Notes under the pieces: generated by a model
What the model saw: only the letters and a program-made list of their open reading frames with translations
Told to the model about the DNA's origin: nothing
Databases searched by the model: none
Made by a program: the position numbers and the translations under genes
Part shown: positions 16,537 to 25,031 of the stretch, piece by piece
Layout: each line of letters begins with the position of its first letter
How positions within the stretch are numbered: the stretch's first letter is position 1
Assembly: GCA_023443285.1 (NCBI GenBank)
Contig: JAEZVB010000023.1
Coordinates: forward strand, 1-37,239
Source: Bacillota bacterium
GTDB lineage: Bacteria; Bacillota; Negativicutes; Sporomusales; Sporomusaceae
DNA length: 37,239 nucleotides
Reading direction: 5' to 3'

Positions 16537-17083
16537 TTACTTTGCGAGTTTTTGTGGGCAGCTTAAGAAATTGCTAGTTGATAAGAAGCATAAAAGAATT
16601 ATTTGTCTTGTTGGTATTGTCCTAATTGTAGTTATTATTATGCCAGGTTCGCCTGACCCAACACCAGCGGTTAGTGGCAGCCAACCAGATACCGGGCAGC
16701 AAGAGGTAGCTAAGCTGAGTCGTGAGGAGGTCATAATATTGCCGCCTCGTGAAACCATGCGGGATCCTTTTGCTGAGCCGCCAGGTTTGGTGACAACCAA
16801 GGCTGATAGGGTATCGGCAAATCTGCTGGTAAACAGTATGCCGGAAAAAATGACGCCTGCGACCCAAGTTCAGGAAAAGAGGCCTGTCAATGGAGAGATA
16901 CCTGTGCTTACTGGCATTATGGAGGATAGTAAAACTCAAGTAGCTATTATCCGTTATAAAGGAGTTAGCCGATCATACCGCATTGGACAGACAGTAGGCC
17001 AATATCAGTTGATCAGAATCACTGGTAAGACGGTAATTGTCTCAGATCCGCAAGGCGAACGGGTTTTACAATTAGGAAGGTGA
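16529..17083 (+). CDS. PilP-like pilus alignment protein
   Basis: A 184-residue bitopic protein: cytoplasmic basic start, one membrane segment (about 24-40), a Pro/Gln-rich linker, RDPFAEPPGL near 78-88 (the RDPF motif typical of PilP/GspC linkers), and a small beta-rich homology domain at the end (LTGIMEDSKTQVAIIRYKGVSRSYRIGQTVGQYQLIRITG). PilP/GspC proteins join the inner-membrane complex to the secretin, and the secretin gene follows by 6 bases. It lacks a lipobox, unlike proteobacterial PilP, so it is anchored by a helix and resembles GspC in layout. Confidence 0.75.
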   Translation: MADYFASFCGQLKKLLVDKKHKRIICLVGIVLIVVIIMPGSPDPTPAVSGSQPDTGQQEVAKLSREEVIILPPRETMRDPFAEPPGLVTTKADRVSANLLVNSMPEKMTPATQVQEKRPVNGEIPVLTGIMEDSKTQVAIIRYKGVSRSYRIGQTVGQYQLIRITGKTVIVSDPQGERVLQLGR

Positions 17084-17089
17084 TAGCGC

Positions 17090-18445
17090 ATGCATCTATC
17101 ATTGGAGCGAATGGGGATAGGCTTATTATTACTATTAAGTGTATATTCAACTGCTGTTGCGAATACGCAACTTGTCACAATGAATGTGGTAAATGGAGAA
17201 GTACGGGATGTATTGACAGCGTTAGCTGATATTGGCAATATTAATCTTGTGATCGATGATTCAGTGACTGGCAGCATTACAATCCAACTGCGTGATGTTT
17301 CACTAGAAACGGCGTTAGATCTTGTGACCAAGACTAAAGGACTGACTCATCAAAATGTTAATAATACACTGATTGTAGGTACTTCTGAACAAATTGCTCG
17401 GACATTTGGAACTGTCCATATATTTAAACTAAAGTACATAAATTCGGATGCATTACGGGAAATTGCTGCGTCAATGTTATTTAGCGAAAAAAAGCTAACA
17501 AAAAAATCGGAAACACATAGTAATGCAGGAAAAACCACGAAGTCAGAAAATGCCAATCAAAAAAGCTCCAACTCCAATTCCGCAGAGCGGGATCGGTTAA
17601 CTATTGATTATGCAACAAATTCCTTGGTCTTTTACGGGACTGATGCCGAAGCTAAAACAATTCAGCAATTGTTGGATAAAATCGATATTCCCTATCGGCA
17701 GATTATCCTGGAGGCTGAGGTAATTGCTATAAATAAGGAAGACGCTAAAAATATTGGAGTTGAATGGTCTTGGGAAAACACACCGCAATGGGCAGACACA
17801 GAGCCTCAAAAGGTCACTGCGCTTCAAAACGAACAAGGTGGGATAGTTGGGTATAATGTTGAACCCAAGAAAGTAACCAGACAATCGCGCATGGGTATTA
17901 TTCAATATGGACGTAATCCCGAAGGATATCCTTATGAGTTTTACTATCAAGCAAAGATTAATGCATTAGTTAGTAAGGGTAATGCCAAGGTATTGGCAAA
18001 ACCTAAAATTACGACTATTGACGGTAATAAGGCACAAATATTAATTGGTGAGCGTATACCGGTTCTTGTGGATGAGGTTGAAAATGGTAAGACTAAAACT
18101 ACCATTCAGTATGTTGATGCCGGTATTAAGCTTATTTATACACCACGTATTAATGTCGATGGACAGATCACAGCAACCGTTCGCACTGAAGTTAGTAGTC
18201 CTACGTTAGTTGCTGAGATGAAGGCCTATCGTATAACTACTCGGGAGGCTGAAACAACGGTTCGCCTGAAAGACGGTGAAACTATGGTTATTGGTGGCTT
18301 GATCGGCTCTCAGGATAGTTATACCAATAAGGCGGTGCCATTCTTAAGTGATTTGCCGATTATCGGAGCTTTGTTTAAAAACTCAAATAACGAAAAAACA
18401 GATACGGAAGTTATGATTTTTCTTACTCCCCGTATTGTTACATAG
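17090..18445 (+). CDS. pilQ: Secretin (PilQ/GspD family), short form
   Basis: A 451-residue outer-membrane channel for the pilus. It has an N-terminal signal peptide (to about VANT, 24-26), an STN domain (VVNGEVRDVLTALADIGNINLVIDDSVTGSITI, about 32-65), an N1-type domain interrupted by a Lys/Ser/Asn-rich linker (about 133-165), and a secretin core with VLAKPKITTIDGNKAQILIGERIPV near 300-325 and the C-terminal VGGLIGSQ/PFLSDLPIIGALFK motif. It lacks the AMIN domains of proteobacterial PilQ (about 700 residues). Its presence implies an outer membrane. The downstream order pilQ-aroK-aroB matches that of many Gammaproteobacteria. Confidence 0.9.
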   Translation: MHLSLERMGIGLLLLLSVYSTAVANTQLVTMNVVNGEVRDVLTALADIGNINLVIDDSVTGSITIQLRDVSLETALDLVTKTKGLTHQNVNNTLIVGTSEQIARTFGTVHIFKLKYINSDALREIAASMLFSEKKLTKKSETHSNAGKTTKSENANQKSSNSNSAERDRLTIDYATNSLVFYGTDAEAKTIQQLLDKIDIPYRQIILEAEVIAINKEDAKNIGVEWSWENTPQWADTEPQKVTALQNEQGGIVGYNVEPKKVTRQSRMGIIQYGRNPEGYPYEFYYQAKINALVSKGNAKVLAKPKITTIDGNKAQILIGERIPVLVDEVENGKTKTTIQYVDAGIKLIYTPRINVDGQITATVRTEVSSPTLVAEMKAYRITTREAETTVRLKDGETMVIGGLIGSQDSYTNKAVPFLSDLPIIGALFKNSNNEKTDTEVMIFLTPRIVT

Positions 18446-18471
18446 CAATCTTTTTATATTTCGGAGGTACA

Positions 18472-18999
18472 ATGAAAAACATAGTCTTAATAGGCTTTAT
18501 GGGCACAGGAAAAACAAGTACCGGACGATTATTGGCTGGACGCCTTAAACGCCCCTTTGTTGATGTTGACAAAAAGATTGAGCAAGAAACAGGGTTGGCT
18601 ATTAGTGATATCTTTCAACTTTATGGAGAAGACCATTTCCGCCAGATCGAACGGGAGGTCATATCACGAGTGGCGCGTTATACCAATACTATTATTGCTA
18701 CTGGCGGCGGCGTGGTGCTCAAACAGGAGAATATGGTTAGACTTAAAAGTACGGGTATCATTATTTCGCTGACTGCAGCCCTGGAGACTATCCTAGAGAG
18801 AACAGAGCGACGTGGCGTTCGACCACTTTTGGACTGTGAAGACAGGACTGAGCGGGTAGCTAAACTCTTGCAGGAGAGAGCCAGTCTCTACATGAAAGCC
18901 GACTATACAATTGACACCAGCTATATGTCGCCGCAACAGGTAACAGAAAAGATAATTGCTTTACTTAGGGAAGGCGGGAATTTACGTGGCCGAAGTTAA
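18472..18999 (+). CDS. aroK: Shikimate kinase
   Basis: A 175-residue P-loop kinase that phosphorylates shikimate. Walker A GFMGTGKTSTG is at 8-18, the substrate motif VDVDKKIEQETG at 31-42 with the following FRQIE, GGGVVL near 78-83, and the lid ERTERRGVRPLL near 107-118. GGAGG stands 6 bases before the ATG. It overlaps the aroB start by 14 bases. Confidence 0.95.
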   Translation: MKNIVLIGFMGTGKTSTGRLLAGRLKRPFVDVDKKIEQETGLAISDIFQLYGEDHFRQIEREVISRVARYTNTIIATGGGVVLKQENMVRLKSTGIIISLTAALETILERTERRGVRPLLDCEDRTERVAKLLQERASLYMKADYTIDTSYMSPQQVTEKIIALLREGGNLRGRS

Positions 19000-20068
19000 C
19001 GTTGATTTGCAGGAACATAGTTATACTATTCATATTAGTACTGGCAGTATCAGCCAGGTAGGAAAACTAATGCGTGAGCTCTCAATTGGGAGAAAAGCGC
19101 TTATCGTAACCGATGAAAATGTTTGTCCGCTTTATGCAGATGAATTGTCAAACAGTCTTGTAGCAGCAGGCTTTAGTCCTTCTGTTTTAGCTGTAAAGCC
19201 AGGAGAAAGTTCAAAGTCGCTTGCAACGGCCAATACTCTATTTACCGAGGCTATTCGCAGAGGACTTGACCGCAAGTCCGCGATTATTGCGTTAGGTGGC
19301 GGCGTTGTTGGTGATTTGGCTGGCTTTGTAGCAGCCAATTATTTGCGTGGTGTGCCATTTATTCAAGTTCCGACGACCTTGCTGGCACAAGTTGATTCCA
19401 GCGTCGGTGGCAAAACCGCTGTTAATCATGAATTGGGAAAAAACTTAATCGGTGCTTTCTATCAACCGCAACTTGTAGTAATTGACCCACTAACATTATT
19501 AACGCTAAATGACCGGGAATTAAAAGCCGGGTTGGCTGAGGTCGTTAAATATGGTATCATCGCTGAACTAGAGCTCTTCAACTATTTACACGACAATGCT
19601 GCAGCCTTATTAGCGCGCGACATGCCGGTACTTACAAACGTTATTGGCAGGTGCTGCCAGCTTAAAGCCAATATTGTTGCCCAAGATGAACGGGAAAACT
19701 CGGTACGTATGATTTTGAATTTTGGGCATACGGTTGGTCATGCTATTGAAGCTGAGGGAGGATATTCTGAGTATAATCATGGCGAAGGTGTTGCAATTGG
19801 TATGCATGCGGCCGCGATTATCAGTCAAATAATTGGCTTGTGCGAACAAGATCAGGTAGCTGCTGTAAAAGCTTTGCTTGTATCCTTGGGTTTGCCGATT
19901 ACAGCGCCGGGCTATCATCCCGACAAGTTGATGAGTTATTTGGTGAGAGATAAGAAAGTGATTAATGGTAAGATTAATTGGGTGCTTATGTCAAAAATCG
20001 GTCATGTCAAAATAACCAACGAGGCGACTGATGCTACTATTGAGATAGCATTGCAGCAGGTTACATGA
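18986..20068 (+). CDS. aroB: 3-Dehydroquinate synthase
   Basis: A 360-residue NAD- and metal-dependent enzyme making 3-dehydroquinate from DAHP. Signatures: TDENVCPLYADEL near 42, KPGESSKSL near 72, the cofactor region GGGVVGDLAGFVAANYLRGVPF near 104-125, QVDSSVGGKTAVNH near 136-149, and the metal ligands in LNFGHTVGHAIEA near 243 with EYNHGEGVAIGM. I choose GTG 18986 (VAEVNVDLQEH), with GGAAGGCGGGAA upstream, giving the normal family length; a start at 18956 lies deeper in aroK. It is the last gene of the aro/pil block; a terminator follows at 20093. Confidence 0.95.
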   Translation: MAEVNVDLQEHSYTIHISTGSISQVGKLMRELSIGRKALIVTDENVCPLYADELSNSLVAAGFSPSVLAVKPGESSKSLATANTLFTEAIRRGLDRKSAIIALGGGVVGDLAGFVAANYLRGVPFIQVPTTLLAQVDSSVGGKTAVNHELGKNLIGAFYQPQLVVIDPLTLLTLNDRELKAGLAEVVKYGIIAELELFNYLHDNAAALLARDMPVLTNVIGRCCQLKANIVAQDERENSVRMILNFGHTVGHAIEAEGGYSEYNHGEGVAIGMHAAAIISQIIGLCEQDQVAAVKALLVSLGLPITAPGYHPDKLMSYLVRDKKVINGKINWVLMSKIGHVKITNEATDATIEIALQQVT

Positions 20069-20092
20069 CTTCAGAGACAGTTTGAAATGGAT

Positions 20093-20192
20093 GAGATTGC
20101 TTCGTTACATTCTTATCAATGGCGCCTGGTTGTGGCAGATAGCAGCCCGGGTATTGCCTGAGAGAGAGCATGCGGCGGAGCAATCTCTTTTT
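20093..20192 (+). terminator. Long inverted repeat with T tail after aroB
   Basis: GAGATTGCT (20093-20101) pairs with AGCAATCTC (20179-20187), followed by TTTTT. The arms are separated by about 77 bases, which include smaller GC-rich pairings (CCTGG/CCGGG). It most likely ends the aro/pil transcript, though the large interior is unusual for a plain terminator. Confidence 0.5.
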
Positions 20193-20208
20193 CATTTGCA
20201 AATTAGAA

Positions 20209-20230
20209 AATGTAAATATAAATTTACATT
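20209..20230. promoter_or_regulatory. Perfect 9-bp palindrome, probable operator of RND pump
   Basis: AATGTAAAT (20209-20217), spacer ATAA, ATTTACATT (20222-20230). The arms match perfectly. The site is 75 bp upstream of the efflux start codon, where a TetR- or MarR-type repressor would bind. No regulator gene is adjacent, so the regulator would be encoded elsewhere. Confidence 0.55.
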
Positions 20231-20304
20231 AAAATAGGAAGGAGAGTAGGTTGGCTTGTCGAATAGGATGGAGGTATTTAATTTTTTGTTGGAGGAATGA
20301 GCCT

Positions 20305-21438
20305 GTGACAAGCAGAAAGAAAAAAGCAATTATCATTGTAACAGTTATTGCATTAGCCTTAGTAGGAATTGTTGGCTATCGGATCTATAGTACTACACAG
20401 TCGACTAAAGCACGAGCGGCACGGGCCTCCCAAGGACAGGCTGTAAATGTTGAAGTAGCTGCTGTAGGCAGAAAGGATTTAACCCCAATTTTGACCTTTT
20501 CCTCCAGTCTTGAACCGATATGGAGTGCGGATATTTCTAGTAAAGTTGATGGACGTATTGATCGGCTTACTGTTGACGAAGGAGATGCCGTTTTAGACGG
20601 AATGACTATAGCGATCCTTGACATGGGTGAGCTTTCGGCACAGGTAATACAGGCTGAGGGTAATTTATTTCAGGCCAGAGCCAACCTTGAGCAGGCTGAA
20701 CTTGATCTCAGGCGCATGGAGACGCTTGCTACTCAGGGTGCTATATCAGCGCAGAGTCTTGATTCGGCTAGGACTAAAAGGGATTTAGCTGCAGGTCAGG
20801 TTCGCGCAGCGGAAGGGGCGCTGGCATTATATGATAGCAAACTGACAGGGGCAAATGTAAATTCGCCGCGAAGCGGCGTGGTTGTCAAACGTTATCTTCA
20901 ATCCGGCTATTATGCAAAAGCAGGTACAGCCATTGTTTCAGTGGCTGATATTAGCACACTTTTGGCCAAAGCCACTGTAGGAGAGGCCGAGATTGCTCAG
21001 CTATCGTTAGGCGCTACTGTAAAGGTAAAAGTAGCTGCTTTAGGAGAACTGGAGTGTAGTGGAACAATCACCCGCCTGTCGCCGGTAGCGGCCATGCCGT
21101 CACGGACGTTTATTGCTGAAATATCTATTCCTAACCCGCAGAACACTTTAAAAGCAGGGATGTTTGCTAAGGTTGAGATTCCTGTTCAGACTCGTGCCCA
21201 GGCCTTGGTAGTGCCAGAAACAGCATTGGTAATGAAGGAAGACCACAAGACAGTGTATGTTCTTACCGCTGACAACAAAGTACAGCAGCGTGTGCTTAAA
21301 CTGGGCTATGTTGGCGGCGGTTGGGCTGAAGTACTTGAGGGTGTAAAAGATGGTGAACAAATTGTTGTTGCCGGTCAAAATAAACTGAGAGACGGTTCAA
21401 CAGTCAGACTGGGAGCGCCTGGGGAGGCTGGCAAGTAA
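20305..21438 (+). CDS. RND efflux periplasmic adaptor (membrane fusion protein)
   Basis: A 377-residue HlyD/AcrA-type adaptor. It has an N-terminal membrane segment (about 8-26, a signal anchor without a clear lipobox), a lipoyl half-motif (VDGRIDRLTVDEGDAVLDGMTIAILD), a coiled-coil hairpin (about 95-165, AEGNLFQARANLEQAELDLRRM), the second lipoyl half (NSPRSGVVVKRYLQSGYYAKAG), a beta-barrel, and the membrane-proximal domain (VVPETALVMKEDHKTVYVLT). The start is GTG 20305, with GGAGG 9 bases upstream; the longer reading from 20251 has no family support. It would connect the inner-membrane pump to an outer-membrane channel. The stop is followed at once by the pump gene. Confidence 0.9.
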   Translation: MTSRKKKAIIIVTVIALALVGIVGYRIYSTTQSTKARAARASQGQAVNVEVAAVGRKDLTPILTFSSSLEPIWSADISSKVDGRIDRLTVDEGDAVLDGMTIAILDMGELSAQVIQAEGNLFQARANLEQAELDLRRMETLATQGAISAQSLDSARTKRDLAAGQVRAAEGALALYDSKLTGANVNSPRSGVVVKRYLQSGYYAKAGTAIVSVADISTLLAKATVGEAEIAQLSLGATVKVKVAALGELECSGTITRLSPVAAMPSRTFIAEISIPNPQNTLKAGMFAKVEIPVQTRAQALVVPETALVMKEDHKTVYVLTADNKVQQRVLKLGYVGGGWAEVLEGVKDGEQIVVAGQNKLRDGSTVRLGAPGEAGK

Positions 21439-24400
21439 ATGATTGATGTTTTTATCAAACGTCCGGTATTTACCACGATGTTGGTTATGCTGCTGGTGGT
21501 ATTCGGCGTAAGTGCGTATCCAAGCCTGGGAGTTGATCTATACCCTGACGTGGAATTTCCTATCGTACTAGTAAGTGTTACTTATACAGGTGCTTCACCG
21601 GAAGAAATGGAAAGTCTTATTACTAAACCCATTGAGGACGGAGTAAGCTCAGTTGCAGGAATTAAGACGTTATCTTCGGTATCGCGTGAAGGGGTATCCC
21701 AAACGACTATTGAGTTTGAATTGGGAACAAACCCCAAAATGGCAGCCAATGACGTGCGCGAGAAGGTGGCAGGTGTTCGCAGACGTCTGCCAGATGAAAT
21801 TGATGAACCGGTAGTACAGCGATATGACATTACTGCACAGTCTATTCTCAGCTTTAGTTTGTCTTCGGAGACGCGGTCTCGGGGAGAAATCCGAAAAATT
21901 GCGGAAGATATTATCAAAGATCAAGTTCAACAGGTTGAAGGAGTTGCTGAGGTCAGTGTTTATGGAGCGGCTCTGAGAGAAATACAGATATTAGCCGATC
22001 CACCTAAACTTGAGGCATATGGTATTTCTTTACAGCAAATAAAAGACGCAGTAGACAATAACAATATCAATACGCCAGGTGGGCATGTAAAAGAAAATGG
22101 TCTTGAATTAACTGTAAGAAGCATTGGTAAATATAAAAGTGTAGATGATATCAAAAACATTGTTGTTCTCAACCAACAAGGACGTTTGGTGCGTCTACAG
22201 GATGTAGCCAGTGTAACAGATACCTGGGCGGAAGAGCGAAATTATGCGGCAACCAATGGTGTACCTAGTGTAATTATCAGCATTCAGAAACAGTCGGGTA
22301 CTAATACAGTGGGAGTTGCCGAAAAAGTAAAAACAGCCATGCTCAATTTAGAGCAAAATGTGTTGCCGCCGGATATGAAAGTGACAAAAGTGCGGGATAA
22401 CTCTGTTTATATCAGAGACAGTGTTGATGATGTTATGATGTCGATGGTATTTGGCGGATTGCTGGCTGTGGCCATTACTTTTTTGTTCTTGCGCAATACA
22501 AGAGCTACTATCATTGGAGCTATTGCTATTCCGACTTCGGTTATATCCACCTTCTTTTTGATGAAGATCATGAATTTTACACTTAACAATATGTCACTGA
22601 TGGGGCTTAGTCTGGCAGTAGGCATTCTCATTGATGATGCTATTGTTATTGTTGAAAATATTTTTCGCCATATGGAGCAAGGTAAAAGTCCTATGGCGGC
22701 AGCAAGTGAAGGCACGAAAGAAATTTCACTCGCTGTTTTGGCGACCACCTTCTCCATCCTGGCTGTATTTGTTCCTGTAGGTAACATGGGTGAAATTATC
22801 GGTCAATTCTTTAAACAATTTGGATTAACGATAGCTTTTGCCGTAGCCTTTTCACTATTTGTTGCGTTTACACTTACACCGATGTTGTCAGCATATTGGC
22901 TGAAAACTGGTCATGATGGACAAGGGCGCCGGATAAGTTGGCTAGAGTCTATCCTGGATAAGTGGGAGCAAGGTTTTGAAACTCTACGCAGTTTCTACCG
23001 GGAGGTATTATACTGGGCCTTACAGCGTCCCAAAAAACTGGTAGCACTGGCTATGGTATCATTGCTGCTTAATGCGCTATTACTGCCTTTCTTGGGTTCT
23101 GAGTTCCAGCCTACCTATGACTCTGGTGAATTTACTATCAATATGATTGCGCCATCAGGAACGTCTATTGAGCGTAGTAAAGAACTAGTGGCGCAGGTCG
23201 AGAAAGAAATTATGGCTATTCCTGAATTGGAGTCGGCCTACTTGGTTGTTGGTACCAACCGGCAGGTGTATCGTTCCATGATTGGGATACGTTTAGTCGA
23301 TTCCGGTAAGCGTTCTCGCACTATGATGCAAATTATGGATGCGCTGCGGATTAAATTTCGTAGTGTTGAAGGGCTAAAAGTAAATGTTTCAACAGGCCAG
23401 AGTGTGGGAAGGGGTGACTCACGTCCGGTGCAAGTAGCTTTGCGCGGACCGGAGTTAGACACGCTTAATATGTATGCTGGCTCATTAGCTGAAAAAATAA
23501 AACAGATTCCAGGCACCACCGATGTGGATATATCTAGTGAACAATCTGAACCAGAGGTACAGGTGAAATTTGATCCAGCCCGGTTGGGTGATGTTGGGCT
23601 TGATGCTACAACTGCCGGCAAAGCGGTGCAAACGGCTTTCCTCGGTTCCACGACGAAGAATCAATACAATATCGCTGATAGTGACTATGATATTCGCGTG
23701 CAACTGAAACAAACAAATCGGCTTAGTCTGGAAGATGTGGCTAATCTTCGCATTAGTAGTAAAAACGGCTTTGTACGGATCGGTGATATTGCCGAGGTTA
23801 AGTTGTCATCAGGGCCGACACAGATTGACCGTGAAGACCGACAGCGTCAGGTAATTGTTTATGCTAACGCAGTAGGAGCCTCTTCAGGGGAGGTTATTAC
23901 AAAAGTTAAGGAGCTTATTCCCAGCCTTAATCTGCCGTTGGGTTATACTCACAAGCTTGTCGGTCAGGCACAAATGATGGAAAACTCCTTTAAGGAGATC
24001 GCCAAAGCACTGCTATTGGCAATTATCCTAATTTACATGGTATTAGCGGCTGAATTTGAAAGCTTTGTCCATCCGTTGACAATTATGTTATCTTTACCTT
24101 TTTCCTTAATTGGAGCAATACTTGGCTTATTGATTTCTGGAAGTACAATTAACATTATGTCTTTGATCGGTGTAATTATGTTAATGGGTCTAGTTACTAA
24201 GAACGCCATTTTGTTAGTCGATTATACTAATCAGCTCAGAGAGCAGGGTATGCCAATTATTGATGCGCTGGTTGAAGCTGGTTCAGTGCGGCTGCGCCCC
24301 ATCCTAATGACAACAATGGCTATGATTTTCGGTATGGCACCTATTGCGCTGGGGATTGGTGCAGGTGCGGAGCTTCGGTCATCAATGGGTGTGGCATTAA

Positions 24401-24534
24401 TCGGAGGGTTAATTACATCGACTTTCCTGACGTTGATTGTTATTCCTCTGGTTTATTTACTTGTTGATAGAATACAAAAACATTTTAGACCGATTAAAGC
24501 AGAGGATATAAAAGGAAGAAACCCTAGCATGTGA
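21439..24534 (+). CDS. RND multidrug efflux transporter (HAE1, AcrB/MexB-like)
   Basis: A 1031-residue proton-driven inner-membrane pump, full family length. It opens MIDVFIKRPVFTTMLVMLLVVFGV (TM1), has the porter domains with YTGASPEEMESLITKPIEDGVSSVAGI, and the proton relay in TM4, GILIDDAIVIVEN, with Asp399 and Asp400. The second half repeats the layout (YMVLAAEFESFVHPLTIMLSLPFSLIGA, LMGLVTKNAILLVDYTNQLREQG, RLRPILMTTMAMIFGMAPIALG). It follows the adaptor with no gap (TAAATG). No outer-membrane factor gene is in the operon, so a TolC-type channel must be encoded elsewhere. The substrate cannot be predicted. Confidence 0.95.
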   Translation: MIDVFIKRPVFTTMLVMLLVVFGVSAYPSLGVDLYPDVEFPIVLVSVTYTGASPEEMESLITKPIEDGVSSVAGIKTLSSVSREGVSQTTIEFELGTNPKMAANDVREKVAGVRRRLPDEIDEPVVQRYDITAQSILSFSLSSETRSRGEIRKIAEDIIKDQVQQVEGVAEVSVYGAALREIQILADPPKLEAYGISLQQIKDAVDNNNINTPGGHVKENGLELTVRSIGKYKSVDDIKNIVVLNQQGRLVRLQDVASVTDTWAEERNYAATNGVPSVIISIQKQSGTNTVGVAEKVKTAMLNLEQNVLPPDMKVTKVRDNSVYIRDSVDDVMMSMVFGGLLAVAITFLFLRNTRATIIGAIAIPTSVISTFFLMKIMNFTLNNMSLMGLSLAVGILIDDAIVIVENIFRHMEQGKSPMAAASEGTKEISLAVLATTFSILAVFVPVGNMGEIIGQFFKQFGLTIAFAVAFSLFVAFTLTPMLSAYWLKTGHDGQGRRISWLESILDKWEQGFETLRSFYREVLYWALQRPKKLVALAMVSLLLNALLLPFLGSEFQPTYDSGEFTINMIAPSGTSIERSKELVAQVEKEIMAIPELESAYLVVGTNRQVYRSMIGIRLVDSGKRSRTMMQIMDALRIKFRSVEGLKVNVSTGQSVGRGDSRPVQVALRGPELDTLNMYAGSLAEKIKQIPGTTDVDISSEQSEPEVQVKFDPARLGDVGLDATTAGKAVQTAFLGSTTKNQYNIADSDYDIRVQLKQTNRLSLEDVANLRISSKNGFVRIGDIAEVKLSSGPTQIDREDRQRQVIVYANAVGASSGEVITKVKELIPSLNLPLGYTHKLVGQAQMMENSFKEIAKALLLAIILIYMVLAAEFESFVHPLTIMLSLPFSLIGAILGLLISGSTINIMSLIGVIMLMGLVTKNAILLVDYTNQLREQGMPIIDALVEAGSVRLRPILMTTMAMIFGMAPIALGIGAGAELRSSMGVALIGGLITSTFLTLIVIPLVYLLVDRIQKHFRPIKAEDIKGRNPSM

Positions 24535-24547
24535 TGCTGGGGTTTCT
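24517..24547. terminator. Bidirectional terminator between RND pump and selenoprotein gene
   Basis: AGAAACCCTAGCAT and ATGCTGGGGTTTCT form a near-perfect stem with loop GTG, overlapping the pump stop codon. It serves the two convergent genes on either side. Confidence 0.75.
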
Positions 24548-24549
24548 CA

Positions 24550-24834
24550 TTAGGCTAAAGACCAGCCGTGTATAACGAGCTTTTTGAACCATAAAAATCT
24601 GGTGAGGGAGATCGTTAGTGGTATTTCAGGCAGATCTTTGGGGATATAAACCATGATATCTTGAATTTCCGCAAGTTCGTAGTTATGAGGATCATGAGGT
24701 TGTCCCAGGCGTACCGCCGGGGCTTCACGTATGTCAATTCAGCAGCTGATGACCTGAAAGAGTTCAAGATATACCGGTTTGCCGTGATCCTTAATATATT
24801 CAAGTGCCTTGTCAGTTATTGTAAGCGTTGTCAT
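24550..24834 (-). CDS. Probable selenoprotein, CC/Se-motif type (in-frame TGA at codon 32)
   Basis: Reading the minus strand from ATG 24834 gives 94 codons to TAA, broken only by TGA at codon 32 (24739-24741), directly after Cys31: the motif is ISC-U-IDIREAP. The start has GGAGG 8 bases upstream, a perfect ribosome site. The protein begins MTTLTITDKALEYIKDHG and ends FLWFKKLVIHGWSLA, with GQPHDPHNYELAEIQDIMVYIP between; it looks like one continuous small domain on both sides of the TGA, which argues against decay. A hairpin with GU in its loop lies 24 bases past the TGA (separate entry). From memory the pattern fits the CC/Se motif (seleno)protein family, whose members have CC or C-Sec here; function unknown, probably redox. 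The usual gene track misses it because of the TGA. Alternative: a pseudogene with one nonsense mutation. Confidence 0.75.
24704..24721 (-). promoter_or_regulatory. Bacterial SECIS-like hairpin
   Basis: On the minus strand CCCGGCG-GTA-CGCC(T)GGG folds into a 7-bp stem with one bulge and a GU-bearing apical loop, about 24 nt after the in-frame TGA. Bacterial SECIS elements for SelB have a GU in a short apical loop some 16-37 nt after the UGA, so both distance and loop fit. Confidence 0.6.
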
Positions 24835-24847
24835 AGATAGAGCCTCC

Positions 24848-25031
24848 TATATTATTTTTTTACAAATATTCGGGGTTAACGATAGATATCCTCCTTTTGA
24901 AGACTACCAGAATTTGTAGCTCGTCTTAGAACTTTCCATGTTCTGCGGCGGGTTCGTATTTGTCAGTGACATAATATTTTGAAACTGAATAGTATACAAT
25001 GAAATGTTTGAGACGCGCCGCCTTGGGGGTG
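24848..25031. promoter_or_regulatory. Divergent intergenic leader between selenoprotein gene and the gene at 25032
   Basis: This gap carries the upstream regions of two divergent genes. On the minus strand there is a second AAAGGAGG (about 24890-24897) with no start codon after it, and small hairpins around 24900-24927 (CTAC/GTAG within AAGA/TCTT) and 24930-24945 (GAAC/GTTC). On the plus strand TATACAAT at 24993-25000 is a possible -10 box. No confident promoter can be named. Confidence 0.3.

Noticed and set aside
20150..20175. Minus-strand CTCTCAGGCAA resembling a glycine riboswitch motif
   Set aside because: The other conserved halves are absent and no glycine gene lies downstream on that strand.
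24615..24803. A 62-residue minus-strand ORF over the selenoprotein region
   Set aside because: It is in a different frame from the ATG with the good ribosome site and has no family-like pattern; it is a shadow of the TGA-containing gene.
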